From NCBI GenBank assembly GCA_022559985.1, contig JAFJTR010000163.1, positions 1-26,472 on the forward strand: a stretch of 26,472 nt of DNA. Reading direction: 5' to 3'. The translations under genes were made by a program, and so were the position numbers. Positions 8,008 through 18,986 of the stretch are shown here, in pieces (the stretch's first letter is position 1; each line of letters opens with the position of its first letter). The notes beneath the pieces were generated by a model, which searched no databases, was not told the origin of the DNA, and saw only the letters and a list, made by a program, of their open reading frames with translations. The DNA is from Parastagonospora avenae f. sp. tritici 18332-5 (Eukaryota; Ascomycota; Dothideomycetes; Pleosporales; Phaeosphaeriaceae).

Positions 8008-9607
8008 ATGTCGACCTCAATACACAACCTCTTCAACATCCAGTCCAAACACAATGTCGCCACTCCAGCGCCGACATTACAAAAGAGCACCAAACAGGCA
8101 CCGCAAAGTCTCCGAGATGTCGGCATCTTACCGGACATCGAACTTGACCATTTCGCTACTAACAAAGACCAACAGACCCCAGGCCAGAAGACACCGACAG
8201 GAGCACAAACACCAAAATCACCCAAAGAGCTGGAGATGAGCAGTCCACCAACGCCTCGAAGAGACGACGCTGTTGGCCTGATGAGGACATGGAACGACGA
8301 GCCCATGACCAAGTGGAGAATCTTGTGTTGCTGCGTGATCTACTTTGCCAATGGGATGAACGATTCGGTCGTGGGAGCCCTGATCCCATACATGGAATCC
8401 TGGTACCACATCTCATACTCCATCATGTCTCTCGTCTTCGTCGGGAATGCAATCGGCTTCATCATCGCGGCGTTCTTCACGGACACGATTCTCAGCAAGA
8501 TTGGTCGGGCGAAGACGCTGGTACTTGGAGATACGATTCAGCTGTGCGCGTACATCGTTCTCGTCTGCACACCTCCGTACCCACTTGTGGTCTTTTCGTA
8601 AGTACTTTCTCACTCACACCGAGTTTACCTAACAGCCTCAGATTCTTTCTGCTTGGTTACGGGGCAGCAATGAACCTCGCTCTCAACAACGTCTACTGCG
8701 CCAACACCCACCCTTCAAGTGTCATTCTCGGCATGGCCCATGGATCCTATGGCATAGGAGGCATTGTCGCGCCCATCGCCGGAACCGCACTCGTCTCGAA
8801 TGGCATCCTCTGGTCACGTTTCTATTTCCTCGCTGTCGGTCTACGAATCTGCTGCATCGGCTTCGCAGCGTGCGCGTTTTGGTCGTACAAGGAAGAGACA
8901 GACTCGCCTCTCATGGCTACCCTCGAGCCCACACCTAGCAGACAGACAGCTACCGAAGATGCAGCGAACAAGTTCAAGGAACTGAGGCTTGCTTTAAAGA
9001 GCAAAACTACCATTTTCGGCGCGCTCTTCATCTTTGCGTATCAAGGCGCCGAAGTCTCCATTTCGGGATGGATCATCTCGTACCTCATCAATTATCGAGA
9101 CGGAAATCCGAAGAAGGTTGGATATGTCACTGCTGGTTTCTGGGTATGTAGAATACACATATCAGTGGCAATCAATCGCTAACAATTCAGTAGGGCGGCA
9201 TCACACTCGGTCGCTTCGTCCTCACGCACGCGGCCCCCAGAATCGGCGAGAAGAAATACGTCGTCATGCTCACCATCGGCACATTCGCGCTCCAGCTCCT
9301 CGCCTGGCTCGTTCCCAACGTCATCGGAAACGCTGTCGCAGTCTGTCTCTTGGGTCTCTTACTCGGCCCCGTCTATCCCTGCGCGCAAACCATATTCTCG
9401 CGCACTTTACCACGCAATCTGCAGAACACTGCGATTGGCTTTATCGGCGGGGCGGGGAGTTCTGGAGGCGCGGTTGCGCCGTTCACGACGGGTATACTTG
9501 CGCAGGCCACGGGGACTTGGGTGCTTCATCCGGTATGTTTGGGGATGTATGGGGTGATGATGGCGTGTTGGTTTGCGCTGCCTAGGGTGCATAAGAGGAC
9601 GGAGTAG
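8008..9607 (+). CDS. Major facilitator superfamily transporter, BSC6/fucose-permease-like (501 aa)
   Basis: Exons are 8008-8597, 8642-9143 and 9194-9607, with introns of 44 and 50 bp (GTAAGT...CCTCAG and GTATGT...CAGTAG). For intron 1 the nearer acceptor at 8635 is only 3 nt from the CTAAC branch site, so 8641 was chosen. For intron 2 the CAG at 9190 would put TAG in frame, so the acceptor at 9193 is required. About 100 polar N-terminal residues precede the first membrane segment (ILCCCVIYFANGMNDS). Later segments include IMSLVFVGNAIGFIIAAFF, FFLLGYGAAMNLALNN, HGSYGIGGIVAPI, and C-terminal YVVMLTIGTFALQLL and IGFIGGAGSSGGAVAPF. The NGMNDS and HGSYGIGG blocks are typical of a fungal MFS group related to yeast Bsc6 and sugar permeases. 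It is a plasma- or organelle-membrane carrier; the substrate cannot be told from sequence. The length is normal and no damage is seen. Confidence 0.9.
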
Positions 9608-9856
9608 ATGTCGGCGACCTTAATGCCGCGTCCGACGTGTGAAGGAGTTTGGGAGGATGAAAGTGCCAAGCGTGATGTCACCAGGGTATTTTTGCGCTAG
9701 TGAAGTTGGCTAATAGACCCCACGCATCCCCGATGTTAAGAAACTTATGTACTTCAATCTCAATCAACATCAACACAAAGTTCCTCTCCCGTCTAGGTCA
9801 CAGATTCTCCCATTGCCGCTTCATCCGCGACTCTCGATTCAAGAAGATCCTCTACA

Positions 9857-10525
9857 ATGGCCTCAACCCGCGCCCTCCAAATCTTCAGCATATCCACCGC
9901 CCTCCTCGCCTCGGGCGGCATAGCCTCTCTCTCCCTCTTTTCCGTTCCCTTGCTAAAATCCCAACCCGCATCCCGCTCCCTCCCGCTAACGCGCTGGCTC
10001 TTCTCCCGGGGCTCGCACATTTTCCCCACCACCGCACTGTTCTCCTCGTCTGGATTCGCGTACCTGGCTTATTCGGCCTTACCACCCGCCAGCCGATCAT
10101 TTACGGGACTGATGAAATATGTTGCCAAGGCCAAGGTCGGGTTGTATGTTGCCGCAGCGGCACTGACGATTTCGATCGCGCCGTTCACACACTTCATGCT
10201 ACCCACGAATTTCAAACTTATCAAGATGAACGAGGCGCTTGGCGGGACGCGCAGCGCCGCGTCGGCAGTGTATCGCGAGGAAAAGTACGAGCAGCAGATG
10301 GCCGGGGAGTGGCCTAGGGGCGCGGATGAGAGCGTTAATGGGGACGACGATGTAAGTCAGTGGTGGGATTGGAGTGGGCCGCAGGAGCGCACAAGGAGGG
10401 AAAGTAGTAAGAGTCAGGATAAGGAGGTCAGGGGTTTGTTGGAGAGCTTTGGGAAGATGAATGGGGTTCGGGCGGGGTTGATGGGGTTTGGGGGAGTGAT
10501 CGGATTGTTGGGGGCAATGATGTAG
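9857..10525 (+). CDS. DUF1772 membrane protein, anthrone-oxygenase-like (222 aa)
   Basis: Single exon. The ATG follows CTCTACA in good context. Four hydrophobic segments are seen: about residues 10-32 (STALLASGGIASLSLF), 56-76 (TTALFSSSGFAYLAYS), 90-112 (KVGLYVAAAALTISIAPF) and 204-222 (AGLMGFGGVIGLLGAMM). The third runs into PFTHFMLPTNFKLIKMNEAL, the Pro-Phe/Tyr-Thr ... Pro-Thr-Asn block that marks DUF1772. Family members include anthrone oxygenases of fungal polyketide pathways, but many are uncharacterised and outside clusters. A long polar loop (about 120-200, with DDDVSQWWDW) separates the last two segments. It ends 34 bp from the end of the convergent aldo-keto reductase gene. There is no polyketide synthase in the window, so an oxygenase function is only a possibility. 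Confidence 0.8.
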   Translation: MASTRALQIFSISTALLASGGIASLSLFSVPLLKSQPASRSLPLTRWLFSRGSHIFPTTALFSSSGFAYLAYSALPPASRSFTGLMKYVAKAKVGLYVAAAALTISIAPFTHFMLPTNFKLIKMNEALGGTRSAASAVYREEKYEQQMAGEWPRGADESVNGDDDVSQWWDWSGPQERTRRESSKSQDKEVRGLLESFGKMNGVRAGLMGFGGVIGLLGAMM

Positions 10526-10559
10526 ATGATTACGTTCAATGTTGTTCAACTTTGACTAT

Positions 10560-11912
10560 CTAAGCGGGGTTCTTTCCGAAGCCCTTGAGGCCGTGAGGTT
10601 TTGGGCCCTTCAGGTGCTCTGGCGAGTCCATATTACCAGCGAAGTTGAGCAGTCCGACGTTCGCGGTCGTCATGGTCGATTTGTACTTCGAGGCGTTCCC
10701 GAATTCGAAGAGGAAGTTCATTGGGAAGCCGATGTCGAAGTCGATGGCGCCGTCAATCTCATCAACCTCCTCATCACTCAAATGAATACCAAGAGCCTCA
10801 ATATTGCCCTTCAAGTGATCGATCTTCCTGCCTCCTACGATCGGATACACGTATGGGTATTTGGCACGGACATAAGCCAGCGCAATGCCTGTGATCTGCG
10901 AGTTCTTCTTGCCGGCGATCTCTTCCAGCTTCTTGGCCACTTTGATCTCATTCTCGGTCGGCGCGCCGAACATGGCGCCGCGTCCGGTATCATTCTCCCT
11001 GCGCTTCTGCTCGGTTGTGAATTTCCCGCCGCCGAGAGCGCCCCAGGGACATAGGGCCATGCCTTCGTCGCGCGCCATGGGGATGATGTCTCGCTCGAAG
11101 TCACGGGAGGCGGCGGACCAGCGGCCTTGGTAGACGGAGAATGGGCGGAGGGCGTGGTTGCGAGCGTCTGTGGGTGAGAGTCAATAGGCATTCAGATGGT
11201 GAAACGGATAATCTTGAAAACATACATTCATTGGCTTTGCTGACAACCCATGCCGGAGTGTCGCTGACACCAAGATACAGGACCTTTCCAGAGGTGACCA
11301 TGGCGTTCAAACTCTGCATAAGTTCTACGAAGGAAGTTAGCAATAGCTCACACAGAATTCTCATCTAGCAACGTACCTGGGATCGACGTGCTGAAGTCCC
11401 ACCAATGCACGTAGAGCAAGTCAATATAATCCGTCTGCAACTTCTTGAGCGACGCCTCGAGCGACACGCGAAGTGACTTCGAGCTGTTGCCCGCATAGTT
11501 GGCAGCCATACGCGGCCTCGTTGCGGGGTCGGGGTATAAAGTTGTAAACTTCGTCGCCATGATAATGTCATTGCGATTCTTGCGGGCTGCCATCCACTCG
11601 CCGAGCCACGTCTCAGATTCTTCGTTTTGGTAGTTATTCGCGCTGCGTCTTTGGTTAGCACGGAGCAATTGGCTGATGAGTATTGGGAAGAACGCACGTG
11701 TCGATGAAGTTTCCGCCTTGCTCGTAGAAGTAGTCCAGGATCTCGAATGTGGTCTTCTTGTCGCACTTGCCCATCATATCCTCCCACGAGTCACCAAAGT
11801 TCATGGCTCCGAGACATAGCGGGGAGACGCGCACGCCCGCGGTGGGCGAAAGGACGCGCTGGAAGTCGAGGAGCGACTTTGCGACGGGGGCTTCACCGAA
11901 AGGACCAGGCAT
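10560..11912 (-). CDS. Aldo-keto reductase, AAD/norsolorinate-reductase-like (395 aa)
   Basis: Four exons: 11912-11698, 11642-11377, 11324-11226 and 11167-10560. The three introns (55, 52 and 58 bp) have GTGCGT, GTACGT and GTATGT donors. Splicing rebuilds FIDTANNYQNEESE, STSIPELMQSLNAM and KANEYARNHALRPFSVYQ, all typical of the family. The catalytic tetrad is complete: Asp71 and Tyr76 in the FIDTANNY block, Lys103 in MATKFT, His151 in YVHWWD. The C-terminal NADPH-binding part contains YVYPIVGGRKIDHL. The nearest named relatives are yeast AAD14-type aryl-alcohol dehydrogenases and NorB-type reductases of fungal polyketide metabolism. It would reduce an aldehyde or ketone with NADPH in the cytosol; the substrate is unknown. 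A TATA-like element lies about 100 bp upstream of the ATG. No defect is visible. Confidence 0.9.
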
Positions 11913-12699
11913 GTTGAATGATCAATTGAGTGGTGTTGAGAAGAATTGGTGTGGTAGTGAACAGTGTTGTTGTTCTATAGCAGAGAGCAACGATGCAAAA
12001 CGGCGTCATGCTCTCTTATACAGTTTGGTCGAGCACCCAGCTAGACATTTTTCGTACCAGTGACGTGTAGGCCCGCAAGTTTCAGGGCCCAACTCTTCGC
12101 ATTCGTCCGCAATGCTCGTCTCGGTAACACAGTTCTAGGTACCGAGAATTGTCGGATGGCGTTGCGCTGAGGGGCATCACGGCGGAATGTGGGGTCTTGG
12201 TGGGTTATGTCCGCTTAGCTCCGCCGTGACGGACTCAATAGACCATATTCGGACCTTTTCTTAATGTGCAAGTTCAGTTCTAGTGCCGTAGATGCTTCAC
12301 TTGAATTAGATGTAGCAATTATAGGGTTAGGCGAGGAGTTCCGCAGAGCGAGGATTGGTAGGTTCGTTCGGACGTAAGCACGACGGAACGTCAGCAACAT
12401 TTCTGCACCCTGTGTACTGGATCGACATGTGATTCTCAAGGTGATGGAGACAAGACATTTGAAGAAAATACCACGCTTGCAGTTTCGATCATGAAATTTG
12501 ATGATGTGTATAAGGCTCGAGCACCATCAGTGCCCACGGCCGCTACATGGTGATGGCACATGATGATGGCAACAGCACCTAGATCGTTCCCGTAATGTAC
12601 AGACTTTTGGGTATCCATGCCACGCCATGCAAAACTCCCGCAAATACATCCATATATCAACATAATATCAATACCAAATTCGACAACATGCAGCATCGC
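11913..12699. other. Intergenic between AKR and REX4 genes
   Basis: The part next to 11912 is the AKR promoter and the part next to 12700 is the REX4 3' UTR. Minus-strand frames at 12215-12439 and 12436-12696 are open but show no family resemblance or splice evidence. Confidence 0.35.
12015..12020 (-). promoter_or_regulatory. TATA-like element upstream of the AKR gene
   Basis: On the minus strand the sequence reads GTATAAGAG, about 103 bp before the ATG. Spacing suits a core promoter; assignment is by motif and position only. Confidence 0.35.
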
Positions 12700-13770
12700 C
12701 TAGTGCTTCTTCTTTTTCTTCGACTTCTTCCTGTTCCGCTTCTTCTTCTCCTCGTCGCCATCTTCCTTGACGATTTCTGCTGTCTCGAGGCGGATGTTGC
12801 CATACTTTTGCCTGATCTCTTTCTCGAATTCGGCCTTTTCTAGGCGGTACAGCGCCATGGTAGCCCTCGCGTCCTCGACGGAGCTATGTGCGCCGACCTG
12901 GATTTGCACACCTAGTAGCTTATCGGCAAGGAGCTTGAGTCCAGGCGTATGTCCGGGCCTCAGCGCCAATTGGCGGAACTTGGAAAACTTGGATGTGTCT
13001 CGTATGAACTTGTTGTCGTGCTTTAGGATCAACACGTCCAGATCGTTCTTGACCGCGTGTCCAACCAGTATGCGCCCAGTCAACAGCGTCTTGAGGTCCT
13101 CCCTGACCTCGTCGAAAGGTCGCGCAACATCAGGCCGCAGGTGTTTCGGCTCGATACCGGACACTGCTGTTCGGTAGTCTGTGACTTCGATCTTGCGCGG
13201 GATCTGGACGTATGAATCGTAGACTTGGTGGCCGTGGAAGTTCACCAGCGACACTCTTGCCAGCGCCGAGTCGCGATTGGGCTCAGGGCCAATTCCCACC
13301 ATTTCGCAATCTACAGCAACGTATTTCCCCGGTAGGGCAGTCTCGGAGACGCCTTCATTCTCGATGTCGGGGAAGTCGGGGTGGGGTTCGAGGACGGATA
13401 CGGGTTCGACGAGCTTGTTGGGGTCTGCGAGCAGAGGCCTCTTCTGGAGCGACGGCATTGAGACGCTGCGCTCGAGAGACTTGGTGTCATGGTGCTTGAC
13501 TGATGCGCCAACAGACGTGGGCTCCTCCATCTTTTGGCGCTTTCGTGCAGCGGGTGGCTTTCGCGGGGTATGTATGCCGTTGCCGTTCACTACTTTTGAG
13601 GGCGCATGCGCACTAGTTCCATTGGTCTGGGGCCTTTTGCGCTTGAGCGACTGCTCCTTGTCTTCGACGAACTTTTTGTGTTTCGAGGACTCGGCGGGTT
13701 TTGAAGACTGCAGAGAAGCTTGGAGCTTCTTCCAGTTGGACGACAAACTACTGAGCTCGATTGGAGCCAT
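12700..13770 (-). CDS. REX4: RNA exonuclease 4 (DEDDh family, 356 aa)
   Basis: Single exon. The start was placed at 13770 (MAPIELSSLSSNWKKLQ) because SSNWKKLQ is the usual N terminus of the family; the frame stays open another 65 codons upstream, but that part is Arg-rich and unlike the family. Residues 25-145 are a basic, low-complexity region with likely nuclear-localisation clusters (LKRKRPQ, ARKRQK). The DEDDh nuclease core follows: Asp154 and Glu156 in VDCEMVG, Asp243 in VGHAVKNDLDVL, and His295 with Asp300 in HSSVEDARATM. All five catalytic residues are present. The C terminus is very Lys/Arg-rich (about 20 residues), as expected for a nucleolar protein. Rex4 is a 3'-5' exonuclease implicated in pre-rRNA processing. 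The gene is head-to-head with ESA1 across 295 bp. Length and motifs are normal. Confidence 0.92.
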   Translation of the reverse strand: MAPIELSSLSSNWKKLQASLQSSKPAESSKHKKFVEDKEQSLKRKRPQTNGTSAHAPSKVVNGNGIHTPRKPPAARKRQKMEEPTSVGASVKHHDTKSLERSVSMPSLQKRPLLADPNKLVEPVSVLEPHPDFPDIENEGVSETALPGKYVAVDCEMVGIGPEPNRDSALARVSLVNFHGHQVYDSYVQIPRKIEVTDYRTAVSGIEPKHLRPDVARPFDEVREDLKTLLTGRILVGHAVKNDLDVLILKHDNKFIRDTSKFSKFRQLALRPGHTPGLKLLADKLLGVQIQVGAHSSVEDARATMALYRLEKAEFEKEIRQKYGNIRLETAEIVKEDGDEEKKKRNRKKSKKKKKH

Positions 13771-14065
13771 GTTGAGGTCACCTGCGAAGCATAGCGGTCT
13801 GGCCTTGCGTACTGTGAGTGGTCGGTGCAGAAAGCTGCGTTTGAAGCTCTTCCGACAAGTTTCCACTTCCAAGGTTGATCGCAAGAAATGTTCAATGCGC
13901 GCTAGTGACGCGGCCAATCGGCGGCGGGACATGGCCGCGCGAGAGCAGGCGGCAACAGGCGGCAACGTCGCGACAAAGAACGCAGCATCAAACCATCATC
14001 ACGACTTGCACCACCACATCGCGACTGAAAACCTGCGATAATTGACACAGGACTAGCGCATCACT
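13771..14065. promoter_or_regulatory. Shared REX4/ESA1 divergent promoter region with CCAAT box
   Basis: These 295 bp separate the two start codons, so both promoters must lie here. A CCAAT box in GGCCAATCGG is at 13914-13918, close to the middle, where an HAP/CBF-type complex could serve both genes. A direct repeat AGGCGGCAAC occurs twice in tandem around 13947-13967. Neither start has a TATA box. Joint regulation is inference. Confidence 0.4.
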
Positions 14066-15723
14066 ATGGCGCCTCGCGAAAACTCTCACGAGCCCTCCGG
14101 CACGCCTGTGCCGGTGGAAAAGGGCATTGCCACCCTTGCGCAGCTGAGGTACGTGCGAAGGGATTGCGATAGGTTTGGAGATGCATACTGATGCGTTGCG
14201 TGCAGAGTCGGCGTAAAAGTCATGGCTGAGAAGGTGCGTTTGAGCGGCTCGGGTTCGCGATCCACCGCGCTCGAGTTGCAGCAACACTAAAACACCAGAA
14301 CACGCAGATTGATATTTCACAGGAAGGCAGCCTTCGCAAAGCTGAGATTCTCTCGATTCAAACACGGCAGGGGAAACCCAAGTTTTACGTGCACTATGAA
14401 GAGTTCAACAAGCGTCTTGATGAGTGGATCCCAGCAGAACGCATCAACCTCACCAGGGAGGTGGAATGGCCTGCACCAGAGAAGCCCGAGAAAAAGAAGG
14501 TGGCCGCGTCTAAGAACGACAAAGCGCCTTCCAAGTCTGACCAAAAGAACCTGAAGCGGTCGCGTAGCAAGCTGGATCGTGAAATCTCAGGAACTCCAGA
14601 ATCGACATCCAGCAACATTCCGAGCAAAGCACAACGCCCATCGAAAGCCGGTGGAAAGGAGAACCAGGAGCTCTTGGTGACGAGCGAAGTAACCGATGGC
14701 ACCCCGAAGCCCGAGGACGAAGAGATGGACCTTGTCGACGTGCAAGACCTGGCAGCAGCAGCCAAAGCTGTGCCCGATCACGAGTATTCGCGCGAAGATG
14801 AGATCGAAAAGCTGCGCACATCAGGTTCCATGACGCAAAACCAGACGGAGATCTCGCGCGTGCGTAATCTGGAGAAGATTCAGATGGGCAAGTTCGAGGT
14901 TGAGCCCTGGTACTTCTCGCCCTACCCCATCGACTTTGTCGACTCGGACGTCGTTCATATCTGCGAGTTCTGTCTCTCCTACTTTGGTGAGGTCACGCAG
15001 TTCGAGCGCCACCGTGCCAAGTGCACGCTGCTGCATCCACCTGGCAACGAAATCTACCGTGACGACTATGTGTCCTTCTTTGAGATCGACGGGCGGCGGC
15101 AACGAACGTGGTGTCGCAACCTGTGCTTGCTCTCGAAACTATTCCTGGACCACAAGACCTTGTACTATGATGTCGACCCGTTCCTTTTCTACTGCATGTG
15201 CACGCGAGATGAGTATGGCTGCCACTTTGTCGGTTACTTTTCGAAAGAGAAGGAATCGGCAGAAGGATACAACGTTGCTTGTATCCTCACACTTCCCCAG
15301 TACCAACGGAAGGGTTTCGGAAAACTCCTCATCGATTTCTCATACCTCCTCTCCAAGCGCGAAGGCAAGCTCGGGTCACCCGAAAAGCCACTCTCCGATC
15401 TGGGTCTTCTCGGTTATCGTGCTTACTGGCAAGAGATATTGGTGGATCTACTCCTGGAGCCTGGTAAGACCGAGGCGAACATCGAAGATCTTGGCGCAGC
15501 GACTGCGATGACAACAAACGACGTACTTCACACATTGCAGAATCTGAACATGCTGCGGTACAGCAAGAATCAGCACGTCGTTGTTCTCACCGACTCAGTC
15601 ATTGCGGCAAGAGAGCGGCAGAAGGCGAAAGAGAAATTAAAGGGAAAAAGGACGATCGACCCGGATCGATTGATCTGGAAGCCACCTGTGTTCTCCGCAG
15701 CCAGCCGCACGTGGAACTGGTAG
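14066..15723 (+). CDS. ESA1: MYST histone acetyltransferase Esa1/KAT5 (508 aa)
   Basis: Exons are 14066-14148, 14206-14233 (only 28 nt) and 14308-15723; introns are 57 and 74 bp. Joining gives LAQLRVGVKVMAEKIDISQEG, the start of the chromo/Tudor-knot domain that continues with FYVHYEEFNKRLDEWIP (to about residue 80). A charged linker with a Ser/Lys-rich stretch follows. The MYST domain begins near residue 225: a C2HC finger with Cys256, Cys259, His272, Cys276; Lys320 at the site that is autoacetylated in the family; catalytic Cys362; the acetyl-CoA loop QYQRKGFG (368-375); and catalytic Glu396. The Cys-Glu spacing of 34 equals that of yeast Esa1. As catalytic subunit of NuA4 it acetylates histones H4 and H2A in the nucleus. 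All key residues are intact. It is divergent from REX4. Confidence 0.95.
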
Positions 15724-16349
15724 AGTGTGTACTGTTTTTCGGGGAAGGGGCATTGGATTTGGAGTCTGGCGCATTTGTTTCGGTATACCCCAAATTAGCA
15801 AACACGTTAACAACAAATTTTCACTATCACTAGACAACTGCATCAGGCGTCATGGACTCTTGCCAGCTGAGATGACTTGGCTATGATATATTCTAGTATC
15901 TCCTCTCTACGCAGACGTGCCGGCTGGAGAAAGCAGGGGAACAGGCGGGAGCCAGGGGCGCGTAAATACGATGCGGCTGTTATGACGCCCTGTTCCAACG
16001 TGTCCTTGCGAACCTGGGGTCGTATAATCTCCGCAGCCAATTAGCCGGATGCTACGCAATTTGTGAGGCGCCATTGAGATGGATCAACATAAGCTCATGT
16101 ACATATGAGACCGTGCGGCTTTGCCACCGGCCACAATGCCTTTTACTGACGAACGTAGAAAGACGCGGTCGTGTCGGCGACATAGAGCCGCGTATATCTA
16201 CGCCATTGATCTTTGATTGCGTCGACCTAGGAAGGTCCTTTACCGACAGCAAGGTTCCTCACGCATATAACATACCTTATCCGCTGCAAACGCCCAGCAA
16301 TTTCGCGATGATATCCTGACAGACTCGGATCGACCCTTTCGTTCCCACC
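15724..16349. other. Intergenic between ESA1 and the FAD oxidase gene
   Basis: It contains the ESA1 3' UTR and the promoter of the next gene. A TATA-like CATATAAC at 16264-16271 is about 80 bp upstream of the ATG at 16350. I see no gene or repeat. Confidence 0.35.
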
Positions 16350-18265
16350 ATGGCACCTTCATTCGTTTCAGTGCTCTTCGCGGTAGCACTACTGCTGAGA
16401 TCATCACACTCAAGAACGCTCTTTCCATACGAACAACAGCAGCTCACACGCGAATATGTCGCATCATTACCAGAAGAAGATGCAATCCTCTTCGCATTCG
16501 AAGATCAGATTGTCGAAACAGAAGCTGTCAACAACACAGACAAGCGCTGTCGATACGATCCTTTAGACAAAAAATGGCCGTCAACAAAAGCCTTGAACAA
16601 GTTGAAGAAGCAACTGAGCTCAGAAGGCGCATTGATCGTGCCGGAACCCCAGGCATCGGCATGTTATGGCACCTCCAAGAACGACGCGCAATGCCAGGCG
16701 ATGACGCAAACCTGGACAAACTCATACAACCACATCGACGACCCAATTGAAGTCCTTTCGCCGCTCTACCAAGGTCTAACATGTCAGCCACCATCGATGT
16801 ATGACAGTAAGAATTGCACACTTGGAGGATCGCCATCATATGTTATCGCTGCGAAGACGGTGTCAGATATACAATCTGTCGTCAATTTCTGCCGAAATGA
16901 CTTTCTGCGCTTGGTGGTGAAGAACACGGGACACGACTTTTCGGGCAAGAGCACTGGGCATGGCGCGTTTAGTATTTGGACGCATGGACTTAAGGACATA
17001 CAGTACTTTGACAACTACATGGACGAATCAGGGTATAAGGGGTCGGCGATTAAGGCCGGTGCTGGAGTGCAGGCGTTTGAGCTCTACAAGTTTGCGGATC
17101 AGAAGGGCGTTGTGGCGGTGGCAGGCGAAGGACAGGTATGTGAGCGCCGTTTGAGCAGTGAGGCAATTCTGATGAGAGACAGACTGTTGGCATATTTGGG
17201 GGATACATTCAAGGAGGTGGGCACTCGCCACTCAGCTCGATATACGGCATGGCAGCGGACCACGTCCTTGGCTTTGAGGTCGTCACACCGCTGGGAGACT
17301 TTGTCACTGCCAACTCAACCAGCAATCAAGATCTGTTCTGGGCTCTAAGAGGCGGAGGAGGAGGTACATTCGGGGTAGTGACCTCCGTCACCATCAAAGT
17401 CTACAAAGACATGCCCGTCTCCGCCGCATCATGGACCCTGTCCAGCTCAAAGATCGGCAAAGACAAATTCTGGGCCGCCACCAAAACCTTCTTCGACCGC
17501 GCAACCGACAACGCCGACGCAGGAACATATGCCTACTTCCTCCTCGCTCCCACCGGCTCAGACTTCACCCTAACCATGCAGCCCTTCTTTGCACCCAACA
17601 AAACCTCTGCCCAACTCAACACCCTCCTCGCCCCATACCTCTCGAAGCTAACATCCCTCAACATCCCCTTCTCACCCAAAATCACCGAATACAAATCCTT
17701 CTACCCGGCGTGGCAGTCCGAATTTCCCCTCGAGCCCTCATCAGGTATGAACAGTATTATAAGTTCGCGCCTCCTCCCGCGCTCAAACTTCGCCAGCGAA
17801 ACAGGCCGCAACACGACTTTCGCCGTTCTGCGCAAAACTGTCGAAGCAAACCACACGCTCATCGCATTCAACATGGCAACCCGCGGCACTAACACTGCCA
17901 ACGCTGTGAATCCCGCGTTCCGCAACTCGGTATACCACATCATCGTCAGCCGAGCTATAGATCCCACCGCTCCAGCATCCACACTGAACGCCGTACGAAC
18001 AGCGTTTACGAACGGCACAATGAAAGCCTGGCGCGACGTCAGCCCGGGCAGTGGGGCGTATGTCAACGAGGCGGATCGCGTGGAGCCGGATTGGCAGCGC
18101 AGTTTTTGGGGCGAGGGGTACGAGAGGTTGAAAGCGATTAAGAGGGAGATGGATCCGAGGGATGTGTTTTGGGCGAGTCGGGCGGTGGGGAGTGAGGGGT
18201 GGGGGGTCGAGAGGGCGGATGGGGCGAGTAGTGAGGATGGGAAGCTGTGTCGGGTTGGAACGTGA
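16350..18265 (+). CDS. Secreted FAD-linked oxidoreductase, berberine-bridge type (622 aa)
   Basis: Exons are 16350-17135 and 17183-18265. The 47-bp intron has a GTATGT donor and GACAG acceptor, and its removal joins GEGQ to TVGIFGGYIQGGGHSPLSS, a core part of the FAD site that is otherwise out of frame. Residues 1-21 form a signal peptide (VSVLFAVALLL). The PCMH-type FAD domain spans about 150-340, with VVKNTGHDFSGKSTG; His195 is at the usual 8-alpha-linkage position. The second FAD half contains WALRGGGGGTFGVVT. The C-terminal BBE segment reads NEADRVEPDWQRSFWG and ERLKAIKREMDP. The Cys used for a second flavin bond in plant-type enzymes is absent (EGQTVG in its place), so attachment through one His is likely. 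It resembles fungal isoamyl-alcohol-oxidase-like proteins. The substrate is unknown. Several N-X-S/T sites fit secretion. Confidence 0.9.
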
Positions 18266-18986
18266 TGGGATCGAAGACGGTGGAGGGGGTGGAGGGGTAG
18301 TATTGAGGATTTGGATGTCTAGTGGGCATGGGTAGGGGAGGATTGATGTGGCTGAGGTGGATGTAGTGCTCCACTGACAGTTTGTAGTCACGATGCTGTA
18401 TTTTGAGATTTTATAGTCTCCGAGGAGAGATATTGGAATCTAAGAGGCATGGCATAAAAGTTGTTCGAGATCCTCCTGGGAGTAGTACGACTGTGAACAT
18501 GGATGTGAGTGATACGATACTGCGGTCCATCACGATCATGTGATGATACACGGAAATGTCGGCAACTAAAATCGAAGGCCGACGGACCTGCGTTGCAAAC
18601 AACCAAGTCGTCGTAAAACGTTGACGGAAATAAGCTGGGCTTGGCTCGAAGCAGCCTAGGTCAAGGATGCCGTCGATAGTCCATTCCAGCAGCGTCATGG
18701 TGTGTACCTATCCAGCTGGGGCAAACGCACGCCACCCGGGCCGGAAACTGTCAGCATAGCCACGATGGATGCGCTTGATTGGGAGTACCTGCAGCAACCC
18801 GTGAGAGACACGCGTCCGGGCTAACTCGTGCGACTCTCCAAATACCGGCGATTCCGTTGAAACCTCCAGGTTTGCTCTGTTACACTCTCGTTAGCCAAGC
18901 TTTCAACCGTGTGGACCAAGCATTGAGCTGCAAAGCTTCGACCTCCACTCGCTATCCGTGCGTTCACTCGTTCTCGCAGCAACACC
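18266..18986. other. Intergenic between FAD oxidase and glucanosyltransferase genes
   Basis: Mainly the promoter of the downstream gene. A minus-strand frame (18411-18698) begins with ATG in good context (CACCATG), but its translation has no recognisable domain and there is no other support. Confidence 0.35.

Noticed and set aside
8598..8635. Alternative 38-bp first intron in the MFS gene
   Set aside because: The acceptor would be 3 nt from the CTAAC branch site; the acceptor at 8641 fits spacing and gives the family sequence.
9034..9585. Long open frame overlapping the MFS gene
   Set aside because: It lies in another frame over exons with clear MFS membrane segments and includes intron sequence.
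13771..13965. N-terminal extension of REX4 by 65 codons
   Set aside because: The extra part is Arg-rich and unlike the family, while SSNWKKLQ right after the ATG at 13770 matches the usual start.
18411..18698. Minus-strand frame with a good ATG context
   Set aside because: The translation shows no recognisable domain and nothing else supports a gene.
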